Shown here piece by piece: positions 55,801 to 64,000 of a stretch of DNA of 64,000 bases. The stretch comes from Vanessa cardui (taxonomy: Eukaryota; Arthropoda; Insecta; Lepidoptera; Nymphalidae). The position numbers and the translations under genes are program-made. How positions within the stretch are numbered: the stretch's first letter is position 1; every line of letters starts with the position of its first letter. The stretch lies in assembly GCF_905220365.1 (NCBI RefSeq), contig NC_061141.1, positions 503,501-567,500 of the forward strand. Reading direction: 5' to 3'. Below the pieces are notes generated by a model. It worked only from the letters and a program-made list of their open reading frames with translations. It had not been told where the DNA came from and did no database searches.

Positions 55801-58800
55801 CGTATTTGTAAAAGTATTTGATTAAGTTAATTAGTTGTCAAATAAAGTGTCGTTCATTTTCCCCCATTGTTTAAACATAATAACGATATATTGTTTATAA
55901 AATACATATACTGTGGTTTTACTTTGTGGTAGAGCTTCGTGCAAGACCGTCTGGTTAGGTACCACCCACTTATCAGTTATTCTACCGCCAAATAACAGTA
56001 CTCAGTATTGTTGTGTTCCGGTTTGAAGGGTGAGTAAGCCAGTGTAAATACAGGCACAAGGGACATAACATCTTAGTCCCCAAGGTTGGTGGCACATTGA
56101 CGCCGCGAGGAATAGTTAATATTTCTTACAGCTTCATTTTCTATGGGTGATGGTAACCACTTACCATGCTGACTTTTCTGTACATATTTCTAAGACATGT
56201 CACTTCTTCTTATAAAACATGTTTTTATTGATAAATAAAATTGTCTTATATTAAACACTTATTTGAAAAAATAAACCAAAAAGTTTCCACTTATAGACTT
56301 TCGTGTATAAGTTTGAGCAGCCTTCAAAGCACTACAAATTGACACAACACATCGTAGGTCCGATCTCAAAGTCCTAACTTAATAATGTAGCATATATGTA
56401 TATCAGATTAAAACTTTTTGCGTAAAAACAAAACTTAGCTGCCTTAATTTTTCTTTTTTTAAATACAAGAATAGTAATATTATTATTAATTTATATGTAA
56501 TTATATATAAACAGCTTCACTTACAACTAAGTGACCTAATGTAACTTCCTTACACACATTTTAACCAACACAATTTTCATTTATCCCTAAGCTTAAGGAT
56601 TTACCAGAATCCAGCGGAAACTCCCACCGCTCGGCTGATGAATTTGCCGATTCATATCAGTATTAGATATTATAAGATACGAGCTGCTCGCCCCGACGTC
56701 GTCCATTTGAAAAAAGAATTCAATTTATAGCTCACCACCCTCACTCACATTCGCACAAAAACATTCATAATAATCAGTACAACTATTTAATCCATAAAAT
56801 ATATATCTATATATACTTATATATATAATCGAAAATCCACAACAGCGCTATTTCTTAGACATTTTCTGCTTCGCACAATCACTTTGTGGAACCAGCTTTC
56901 GCCGGCGGTTTTTCCGAACCAATACGACATGGGAACCTTCAAGAAAAGAGCGTACTCCTTTCTTAAAGGCCGGCAACGCAAGCCCCTTGGTATTGCAGAT
57001 GTCCATGGGCGGTGGTAGTCACTTTCCATTAGGTGAGCCTCCTGCTCGTTTGCCACCTATATCATAAAGAAAGAAAAAAAGACAACATAGAAAATTATTA
57101 AATTTTTCACATCGACTCCGCTGGGAATTGAACCCGGGACGTACCTATGAAAAGTCGAGGTTGCCACGGAGATCGTCAGATTGATTGCTCTTCGCGATTT
57201 GCTGCCGTACTGCCAATAAACCTATTGTATAATACGCATTAAGCAAGTAGTTAAATGTTACATCGTTATTACTGTTAAATAAATAGTTGACTCTTGAAAT
57301 AAAATTAAAAAATATATTTTAAAATTTCATAAACCTTTTTTCAAATATATTACAAACTAAAAATTTAAATGAAGTACTCATGTGAGTAATAATTATATGT
57401 AACAAATTAAAATGCCGCACTTGTCATGACCGCGTGTTATAGTTTGTACATTTTTTTAGTAAAAAATATTTGTTTACTGTTTTTACACGAATAGTTCGTA
57501 TGAGATGGTCTAGTGGTGAAAAGACGTGAATTGTATCGAACCATTCCAATTTCAAACCCAGACAAATACCATTGAATATTCAAACGTATTTAATTTGTAA
57601 CAATCTAGTGCTCGGCGATGAATCGTGAGGAAGAATGCAAGTCAAATGAAAATTTGAAACGTTTGTATTCATCAATCCGCATTGGACCAGCATGGTCGAA
57701 TATGCTTCCAAACGACTTTGGAACTTACACGAGCTTTGGAACATAAGCAGGCCTCTACTTAAATTCGTAGAACAGACATATTTGACAATCGTCGTCGCTT
57801 CAGTAATAAGTTGCACTTAACTTAGTGCCGAGTAAAGACAACCCCTCCCCCCTCTTCAATACAAGTTTCACTTAACGTTCCGCAATGTAACCCCCATCCC
57901 CTGTAAAGGGGGAGAGTATTTAAAGCATGTTGCAAAGTTTTGGTGTACATGTAACGGAATTTAATTCGATAAACACAGATTCACTGCCGAACATAAGATT
58001 AATCTTCATTGGGATGTTTTAACAATGTAATACTTGATATATTTATTTATTTATTAAGGGCCATCAACACTAGCTACATACACTTACACATGTTGTACAT
58101 AAGACATACATACTTAATATAAAGTGTGCGACTCTTAAAGACGCAAAAACATGCATTTTGAGGTACAATTCAAATGTATATTTTTTTACTAGAGATTAAC
58201 TATATTTCACTTTAAACATAAAGTAATAATTATTATAATTAAGTCAGGAATATATATTTTTCACATAAATAAATTCAATAAAAAAGCGATGACATTTAGT
58301 ATATAGCAATTACCTAAAAAAAAAACAATAATAAATTAAATAATAATAATAACTTTAAATATATTTTATATGAATCATGAATATTCAAGAGACCTTATAA
58401 ATAAACATTTTAACCAAATTTAAATCGTTACCTACACTTTGTGTGTATAACCTCATTGTGTCATATCCTTAAGTATGTAATTAGTACACGTATGTGTACT
58501 GGATAGGACCATTCAATTTCTAATAAGAATCTCATTGTAACAAAAAATGGTTGAGATATAGTGTCATAGTCACACGGGACATAGCATCATAGTTCCCAAG
58601 GTTGGTGGTCCATTGGTGATGTTTAATATTTCTTATAAAACCATTAAAAGAGTGGTTCCGTTGTGGAACTTGTACTATTTGGCTTTATTCAGTACCGCTA
58701 AAAGTTATATGAGGCTAATAGATATACTTCCAGTATTAATAGACGTCAAGTTATAAATATTTTATTATTATTACAGCACGTCAGTTGCAACTGCGACGCC

Positions 58801-61800
58801 AGAGTAAGTTTAAATGAAAATATCCAAAGTTACGACGTGAGACGCCGCGCCGAGCCGGATTTAGGAATAGGAGCTTATCTTAACATAATATATTTTTTAT
58901 AAATAAAAAAATAACATACATTATATTAACGAGAATAACAAAACATGCATAACAACATATACTAAGTAAGCTGAGGAGGCTCAGTGGTTAGAACGCGTGC
59001 ATCTTAAACGATGACCTTGATTGCGTTCAAACCCAGGCACCATTAAATATTCTGATATTTAGTGGAATATATTCCGAACCTTCTCCTCAAAAAATAAGAG
59101 GCCTTGTTGTTGTTGTTGAATATACTAAGTACTTCCCAAAATCTCATTGTTATTTAGTAATTGAAAATCTATGAATTCAAATTTACTATGAAAATTAAAA
59201 AAAAGGACATTCGAAATGGCGTTTTAATTCGGTCATGAACTAAGATGCACCAGATTCCTATAATTTGATGATCTCCCTTGCACCAATCCAAACAGACACG
59301 AAGTGAGATACTATTACTGATTCGCGTGAAAAAGTAATGAGTAAAGAAGACAGCAATAACTCATATCCCCAATATCTTTTTTGCCGTACCTTACTTGAAT
59401 CACGCTTTTGAAACTATGTGCATAAAATTAAATAAATCTTAAACGTAAAAAATAAAATATAGATTTTTATGTTTCATTGAGATTGATTTAGTTATTTTCA
59501 TTATTAAAATCTTTTTATTTCTAATAATCCGCAGTGCTCTGGTAAAAACTGCACATCTGGGGTGAGTATTTAAATATAAAACAATATTCATTTATTAAAT
59601 ACAAATTAATACTAGGCACTATTTATAATCACATTAATGCAATGTAATCAAAATTTCACAAAATCCTTTCTCAACACACTTTAAATTTACACAACAGAAG
59701 TTGACTTCTATCGAATATTGTGGCTTAAAATATTTAACCCACAAAATAAAATAAATAAAACACAATAAATGAGGCATTTGACAAAAACAAAATATCGTTA
59801 AATATACCCATGATAATACCTACTGTTATGAGTACATTACATGCTAAGCGATTATTTACATAACAATAATTCTTAACATTAAATAATTAAGTATACACAA
59901 ATATAGACTATAAATAGTTATCGTATAAATCATAATCGCGAATGGTGGCAAGCATTCAAGCAGAATTTGCTGTTGAATGAATCCCGATCCTCGAGGCAAA
60001 AACAAACCAGCCCTGCTGTCACCAGTGGAGGCAAAAAGGCGAGGTCCATGTGCTTCAACAGCAAATGGCTCAAAAACATAATTTCTAATAGGAAGCTTAA
60101 CAAGTTAACAGTACAGGTTCCTTAGAGCATTATCTCAATTCGATATCTGCGATTCCTTTTTAATTTCAATAAGAGACTTATTTCTATTTCAATAATTATA
60201 AACCATATTATATTTATTATATTTTTAACAAATGTTTAGAATCAATCATTTACAGCATTGAATTATTACTTACATTATGATTTAATTTTAGCTCTCGTAA
60301 ATGTAATTAGTTCATAAAACGAGCAAACATTAACTGTCAGATCAGTGTAATCTATCATTTAAAATACTAAATTTAATATAACGGAACTGAGTTTGAATAA
60401 AAAAAAAACATCAACCATTACATTGCTGGTTTAACTACAATATTAACAGTAATGTCTACAGTTAGTACTGTCTTAGAGTCTGTATGTCACATATTTTTCA
60501 GTTGTCGGTGATTATGTGATGTGTACCTGATCGGTTTAGCCTCGGCGACCAAACTCAATGGAAACCAGTGAACTACGCAGAATGTTAGTCCTGCTGGCTG
60601 GTTTGCCGCCCTCCCTTGGTGGACTATGATATACAGGGTTATCGGTAACTCGACGTATATCCACTAGGAGGTGGTAGGGGTGACTATTTGCAATAATTTT
60701 AACCCCCATATGCAGAATCTAAATGTGAACCATTTTTGAGTAATCACGTTTTTTAGCTTTTTGTTTTTCAAAAATGGTTCAATTTTGGATTATGCATATG
60801 TGGGTTCAAATTATTGCAAATAGTCCCCCCTATCACCTCCTAACGGATATACGTCGGGTTACCTATAACCCTGTATAGAGCACGAGGTTACACGAGTGCT
60901 CTATCTATTCCCTCACATTTACATCTGATGGAACAGCAAATCCGACAAAACCAAAAAGAGTTGAGGCGCAGAACCAAAAGTATGTACGTATATACTTTAA
61001 TTCGTCGTTTTCAGTACAGCCTCTACTCTTCTAATGTTGTCCAAATAAAAGTGACCCAGTGGCGGGTGAAGACCAAAATTGTGTTGTAGGTCAAAGATAC
61101 CTCAGCCCATATCTAGGACACACGACATAGTGCCACCCAAAATAGTACATGACACATACAAATACATAATATAAAAGCAATTAAAATACGAAAGATACAT
61201 CTGAGATATTCATTTCGAACTTTACAAGATACATTATTCAAATTTTCAACTGTCCAAGCTGTGGTCTGAGGTTAACGCATCCAAAACAGGTAGTTTTACC
61301 CTTAACTTTGGAAAGTCGAAGTCCCTTTAACCACTGGGCTGTGGGCGCGGTCTCTGTATATTGTCTCTTGTCTCTGTAATAAGAATCCTGCTAACTTACA
61401 CTAATTTATGTAGTATGAATTCGCTAAGAGCTGAGATGGCCCAGTGGTTAGAACGCGTGCATCTTAACCGAAGATTGCGGGTTCAAACTCAGGCGAGCAC
61501 CGCTGATTCACGTGCTTATATTGTCTTTATAATTCATCTCGTGCTCAGCGGTGAAGGAAAACATCGTGAGGAAACCCGCATAGGACAAATTTCATAGAAA
61601 TTCTGCCACATGTGTATTCCACCAACCCGCATTGGAACAGCGTGGCGGAATATGTTCCAAACCTTCTCCTCAAAGGAAGAGGAGGCCTTTAGCCCAGTTG
61701 TGGGAATTTACAGGCTGTTGTTGTTGTTGTTGAATTCGCTGATAATATTATAAAATTCTAATAAATTTAAAACAATTCAATTCATCAGTCGGTTGAGTAA

Positions 61801-63829
61801 TGGAAAACAAAAATACACCGTGAGATCTCAAGGTCTCCCAATTAATTTTTCTGGAGTTCGATGAGCACTTTGGGTATCTGGTTGGTTTAGGTGTAGTTCT
61901 AGTTTCAACTACGGGATCAACAAAATTAAAAGTAATTGGATTTGTCTGCCAACAAATTTTAATAGGATCGCGGAACGATGAAGGTTGTGTTTACACTCCA
62001 GCGGCTCAGGAAGCTAATAAATCCGTTAGTTCTGCGCCTCAACTTTCTCCGAACTCGAGTGAGGGGATGGAGTGAATCTTTGCGCATAATTAACTCATTG
62101 TTGTATTTGAATCACTTCTAAAGAAGTTTTAATTCAATATTTACACAGACTTTAACATTGTTTACGGATATTTTTAGTAAGAGATTATAAATTTGCACTG
62201 GGCAATAACTTCCGTTTCTTTTGAAGAAAAAGTTGGAGAATGTGGTAAAATTACGTCCAAGTTACTCGTGATGTTTTGCTTCCGGTTATAAAAGATGAAG
62301 CTATAACATGAAAACTTAGCGGTACCTGCCCACGTCTGAAGCTGTAACATTCGAATTAATTTCTTGTGTATATTCTATACATATGTATGACCATAAAGAC
62401 TAATAAAATCTTTTAGTTTTGAGTAATAAATATTACCACGTAATAATGTAAACTTACTAAAACTAGTAACTTTACTGTAATATAACTTAATTTGTTTTTC
62501 AGTTAAGTAAGACGCATCAATGTTATTCTCGCGTATGTATTAAATAAACTGTTTTTTTTTTTATTATTTATTTTAAACAAACTTGTCTAAAAAGCTACCC
62601 ACTAATCATATAACCAAACAGCATAAGCCAATGTATAAGGGTCATAAAGTATAAGTGTCATTGTAGGCGACGCATTAGTGATGTAAGAAATGGTTAATAT
62701 TTGAGCCATTCACCGCCAACATTCACTTTTACACAAAGTGGTTTCAGTATGTAAAGTTTCTCCGCCAGGTACAGCCAACATGTTCATAAACACAACTCAG
62801 ATAGATATTGAACTTCAAATGTTTCTTGTAAAAGTTTTCATAAAATTAAAAACCTATAAAATGTTTCATTTAAAAGTTCGAAACACTTTTTGTAAGAAAA
62901 ATATTTCCAGAGGCCTCGCCAAAGCGAAGTCACGTATCTTGTTAAATTCGTCCGACTGTTTGACGTCACCTTGCAGTTTTCATTTTTATATTTCACTTAA
63001 ATAAATATGGCGATGGAATTATTATTTCAAGTGCACATTTAAAACTATTGTTATACTAGCTGTGGCTCACGGCTTCGCTTACGTTTTAGGGGGCTAGTTG
63101 TCACGTGCTAGGAAAAAAAGGAAGCCTATTTTACTTGGTGGTAGGGCTTTGTGCAAGCCCGTCTGGGTAGGTACCACCCACTCATCAGTTATTCTACCGT
63201 CAAATAACAGTACTCAGTATTGTTGTGTTCCGGTCTGAAGGGTGAGTGAGCCAGTGTAACTACAGGCACAAGGGACATAAACTCTTAGTTCCCAAGGTTG
63301 GTAGCACATTGACGATGTAAGGAATAGTTATTATTTCTTTCAGCGTCATTGTCTATTGGCGATGGTGACCACTTACCATCAGGTGGCCCATATGTTCTTT
63401 CGCCAACCTATACCGTAAAAAAAATACAACAGACATTGGGACTATAATCGATTCAGAATATATATAGTTCTTATGACCTTTTACCGACGTAGTTGTTGTG
63501 TGGAAGCAACTTGGATTGAAATTTTCAAATAAACCTTACAATTTATTCCTCTAAAGTTTAAGTTAATTACTCAACTTTAATAACTTACTAAATTTAATGT
63601 ATAAATATAAATATTTTAGTGCTTCGATGATTCTTGCTCAGTAGCCGTGAGTACACTTTCATTTACTTCAGTTTAATTTTAGCATTCATTAATTTCGTTA
63701 CACAATAAATCCATTGTTTGAATTACAATCCTACAAGTAATACAGGTGGGAAAAGGATATGAAACATGCAGGTGTGCTTACAAACGGAAGAAATTTAACT
63801 TATTACAACCCATAATTAATACTAACTAA
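52791..63829 (+). CDS. Candidate micro-exon gene for a small cysteine-rich secreted peptide (gene span)
   Basis: Proposed coding exons: 52791-52832, 58777-58803, 59535-59561, 62503-62532, 63620-63646 and 63746-63829, all phase 0, with GT-AG borders and good donors (gtaagt, gtaagt, gtgagt, gtatgt, gtgagt). The product would be 78 residues: a signal peptide followed by a mature part with nine cysteines, spaced C-x-C-x3-C-x4-C-x9-C-x3-C-x4-C-x10-C-x-C. A shorter form ending inside exon 4 would be 46 residues with six cysteines. I recognise no family; secreted disulfide-rich roles (defence, signalling, structural) are all open. Introns hold a SINE, a palindromic MITE and repeats. The odd cysteine count of the long form hints at a missed exon or at the short form. 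Further exons beyond the window cannot be excluded. Confidence 0.55.
52958..53149. promoter_or_regulatory. Three hairpin motifs in intron 1, copy B
   Basis: Exact twins of the copy A motifs at 20718-20911, with starts at 52958, 53087 and 53131. Their order, spacing and sequence are unchanged. Confidence 0.5.
53235..54660. repeat. Copy B backbone with SINE M and Helitron-like relics
   Basis: Counterpart of 20995-22424: SINE M relic 53235-53365, Helitron-like block 53484-53640 and the unexplained overlapping frames at 53832-54395. No insertion at the LINE X site. Confidence 0.5.
54661..55915. other. Copy B backbone; RTE tail relic, no gene
   Basis: Counterpart of 23643-23732 joined to 26448-27841 without the hAT element or SINE. 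The RTE 3' relic is at 54778-54858. No micro-exon was found in this part of intron 1. Confidence 0.45.
55916..56167 (+). repeat. SINE M, copy B twin
   Basis: Counterpart of 27842-28092. Confidence 0.85.
56168..56620. other. Copy B backbone; no recognisable gene
   Basis: Counterpart of 28093-28560. AT-rich. Confidence 0.4.
56625..57075 (+). mobile_element. LINE Y 3' end, longer in copy B
   Basis: Contains the LINE Y C-terminal coding and 3' motifs (CTTTGTGGAACCAGCTTTCG, TGTCCATGGGCGGTGGTAGT). About 220 bp at the 5' side (56625-56840) is missing from copy A. The minus-strand frame 56817-57056 is the shadow of this fragment. Confidence 0.75.
57083..57182 (-). repeat. tRNA-derived SINE T2 fragment (minus strand), copy B
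   Basis: Twin of 28795-28895. Confidence 0.6.
57405..58035 (+). repeat. Right end of copy B with diverged SINE T1
   Basis: Carries the empty site of the I-like LINE (AACAAATTAAAATGCCGCAC at 57399-57418) and the diverged T1 SINE at 57497-57765. It ends at the right breakpoint, about 58035. Confidence 0.7.
58036..58560. other. Unique AT-rich sequence after the duplication; possible LINE tail
   Basis: TTTATTTATTTATTAAGGGC followed by CCATCAACACTAGCTACATA looks like the reversed 3' end of an unidentified retroelement. No gene. Confidence 0.35.
58561..58640 (+). repeat. SINE M fragment
   Basis: CACACGGGACATAGCATCAT, AGTTCCCAAGGTTGGTGG and GATGTTTAATATTTCTTAT follow the SINE M 3' half. Confidence 0.65.
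58777..58803 (+). CDS. Exon 2: 27-nt micro-exon
   Basis: Preceded by TTTATTATTATTACAG and followed by GTAAGTTT. In phase 0 it reads HVSCNCDAR, nine codons. The end C-x2-R matches exon 4, suggesting shared origin. It continues the frame of exon 1 and exon 3 without interruption. Confidence 0.6.
58971..59125 (+). repeat. tRNA-derived SINE T1, internally deleted
   Basis: GGCTCAGTGGTTAGAACGCG and GCGTTCAAACCCAGGC form the head; then the element jumps to GGAATATATTCCGAACCTTC and a GTTGTTGTTGTTG tail. It lies in intron 2. Confidence 0.75.
59535..59561 (+). CDS. Exon 3: 27-nt micro-exon
   Basis: Acceptor TCTAATAATCCGCAG, donor GTGAGTAT. Phase 0 reads CSGKNCTSG. It has the same C-x4-C-x3 layout and the same length as exon 5 (CFDDSCSVA). 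Confidence 0.62.
59562..60631. other. Intron 3, left part; nothing recognisable
   Basis: AT-rich, with a GC-richer patch at 59940-60070. No Cys-coding micro-exon with good borders found; CATATTTTTCAG at 60489 is followed by only a few open codons. Confidence 0.4.
60632..60875. mobile_element. Palindromic MITE in intron 3 (TA target duplication)
   Basis: A 244-bp element starting TACAGGGTTATCGGTAAC and ending GTTACCTATAACCCTGTA, flanked by TA on both sides (60630-60631, 60876-60877). The arms run almost to the middle (CAAAAATGGTTCA matches TGAACCATTTTTG), so the whole element folds back. Terminal repeats and TA duplication suggest a Tc1/mariner-type MITE. Confidence 0.85.
60950..62050. repeat. 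Inverted pair of a GTTGAGGCGCAGAAC motif
   Basis: GTTGAGGCGCAGAACC at 60960-60975 and its reverse complement GTTCTGCGCCTCAAC at 62030-62044 flank about 1.05 kb that includes a SINE. The motif and adjoining words (TGATGGAACAGCAAATCCGA) resemble a common lepidopteran repeat. No transposase frame. Confidence 0.45.
61432..61735 (+). repeat. tRNA-derived SINE T1, full length, intron 3
   Basis: GAGATGGCCCAGTGGTTAGA, GCGGGTTCAAACTCAGG, TCATCTCGTGCTCAGCGGTG and the GCCTTTAGCCCAGTTGTGGG end, with a GTTGTTGTTGTTG tail. The open frame 61361-61597 crosses it by chance. Confidence 0.9.
61736..62502. other. Intron 3, right part; nothing recognisable
   Basis: Unique sequence leading to a polypyrimidine tract and acceptor at 62490-62502. 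No other exon supported. Confidence 0.4.
62503..62532 (+). CDS. Exon 4: 30-nt micro-exon
   Basis: Acceptor AATTTGTTTTTCAG, donor GTATGTAT. Phase 0 reads LSKTHQCYSR, ten codons, ending C-x2-R as exon 2 does. If the donor is skipped, translation continues for four codons (VCIK) to TAA at 62545-62547. Confidence 0.6.
62503..62547 (+). CDS. Alternative terminal form of exon 4
   Basis: Read-through of the exon 4 donor adds VCIK and a stop, giving a six-cysteine mature peptide with an even cysteine number. The stop overlaps an AATAAA at 62543-62548, and a T-rich stretch follows, so a short alternative transcript is conceivable. It competes with splicing to exon 5. Confidence 0.35.
   Translation, partial: LSKTHQCYSRVCIK
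62543..62548 (+). terminator. Possible poly(A) signal of the short form
   Basis: AATAAA overlapping the alternative stop codon. The extreme closeness to the stop is unusual, so this is tentative. Confidence 0.25.
63053..63120 (+). repeat. Short common repeat (TAGCTGTGGCTCACGGCTTC)
   Basis: The ACTAGCTG start and GGCTTCGCTTACGTTTTAGG resemble Helitron- or LINE-associated words frequent in Lepidoptera. Only a fragment. Confidence 0.4.
63130..63422 (+). repeat. SINE M, full length, intron 4
   Basis: Complete copy from ACTTGGTGGTAGGGCTTTGT through GGGTAGGTACCACCCACTCA, ACTACAGGCACAAGGGACAT and AGGTGGCCCATATG to an A tail. Best reference copy in the window; it sits between exons 4 and 5. Confidence 0.9.
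63620..63646 (+). CDS. Exon 5: 27-nt micro-exon
   Basis: Acceptor TATAAATATTTTAG, donor GTGAGTAC. Phase 0 reads CFDDSCSVA. It shares length, phase, Cys spacing and donor type with exon 3. Confidence 0.62.
63746..63829 (+). CDS. Exon 6: putative terminal exon
   Basis: After the acceptor CTACAAGTAATACAG (weak polypyrimidine tract) the phase-0 frame begins VGKGYETCRCAYKRKK and runs 27 codons to TAA at 63827-63829. It contributes a C-x-C pair and a basic patch, like the C-x-C of exon 2. The acceptor is the weakest of the model; an exon ending at ATGCAG|GTGTGC would break the frame. Confidence 0.45.
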   Translation: MGKGYETCRCAYKRKKFNLLQPIINTN

Positions 63830-63958
63830 ATATATCATTATTTGCTCCAACTTTCCACTCTGATAAAGAACTACTACTAATAGTAAAAAAATATGATTAT
63901 TTTACTTTCTTTTAATTTATTTATTTATTTATTTATTTAACTATTCAACTTTTCTTGT

Positions 63959-63964
63959 AATAAA
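63959..63964 (+). terminator. Possible poly(A) signal of the long form
   Basis: AATAAA lies 130 bases after the exon 6 stop, preceded by a TTTATTTATTTATTTATTTA microsatellite at 63918-63937. Position fits a short 3' UTR. Confidence 0.35.
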
Positions 63965-64000
63965 CCCTCGTATATTAATTTGAAAAATAATCTTTATTAC

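Larger units (their letters stand above)
36546..58035. repeat. Tandem segmental duplication, copy B
   Basis: Direct repeat of 8732-35220, from CTTTGAAAGGAAATTATTGT to TAATACTTGATAT. After 58035 the sequence changes to TTTATTTATTTATTAAGGGC, unique downstream DNA, while copy A continues into the junction LINE. Private content: LINE Y at 39456-39739, SINEs at 41273 and 50495, RTE LINE at 44564-48019, and about 840 bp at 51250-52085. Confidence 0.93.

Noticed and set aside
60010..60045. Possible Cys-coding exon CCCTGCTGTCACCAGTGGAG
   Set aside because: No polypyrimidine tract before the AG, and the donor is poor.
60484..60502. Possible tiny exon after CATATTTTTCAG
   Set aside because: The candidate would be only six bases before GTGATT and carries no cysteine; the frame otherwise hits a stop quickly.

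Overview
This is an AT-rich animal nuclear window, most likely from a lepidopteran, perhaps a nymphalid butterfly. That rests on recognition, not a search. It holds three recurrent SINE families (one resembling, from memory, the Metulj-type SINEs of butterflies; two with clear tRNA-like A and B boxes), Helitron-like fragments resembling Lep1-type elements, and LINE 3' ends common in Lepidoptera. There are no bacterial features, rRNAs, functional tRNAs or CRISPR arrays. Most long open frames belong to transposable elements.

Layout. 1-8.7 kb is repeat-strewn intergenic sequence; its standout is a near-perfect 280-bp inverted repeat (4311-4590 / 4847-5126) followed by a 59-bp palindrome. From about 8732 to 58035 lies a large direct tandem duplication: copy A about 8732-35220 and copy B about 36546-58035. 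A 5'-truncated LINE of about 1.3 kb sits exactly at the junction. The copies differ by a few percent plus private insertions. Copy A alone has a truncated LINE (9320-10781), a LINE X copy (22425-23642), an hAT-like element with 8-bp target duplications and a nested antisense RTE fragment (23733-26447), a nearly intact RNase H-bearing LINE (29122-34585) and two tRNA SINEs. Copy B alone has a near-full-length RTE LINE (44564-48019), two SINEs and a LINE tail inside an older SINE. Each private insertion faces an empty or differing site in the other copy.

Host gene. Candidate exons of one host gene are visible on the + strand. A 42-nt signal-peptide first exon with a strong donor lies in both copies (20551-20592 and 52791-52832). 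Downstream of the duplication are symmetric phase-0 micro-exons of 27, 27, 30 and 27 nt (58777, 59535, 62503, 63620) and a terminal exon (63746-63829) followed by AATAAA. They would encode a small, cysteine-rich secreted peptide of unknown function. Exons 2+3 and 4+5 look like a duplicated pair (ends with C-x2-R, then begins C-x4-C). The tandem duplication has given the gene two identical signal-peptide exons, 5.9 kb and 38 kb upstream of exon 2, and an alternative short 3' end is possible within exon 4. This micro-exon gene and its duplicated promoter region are the most interesting content. All of it is read by eye and lacks transcript support.
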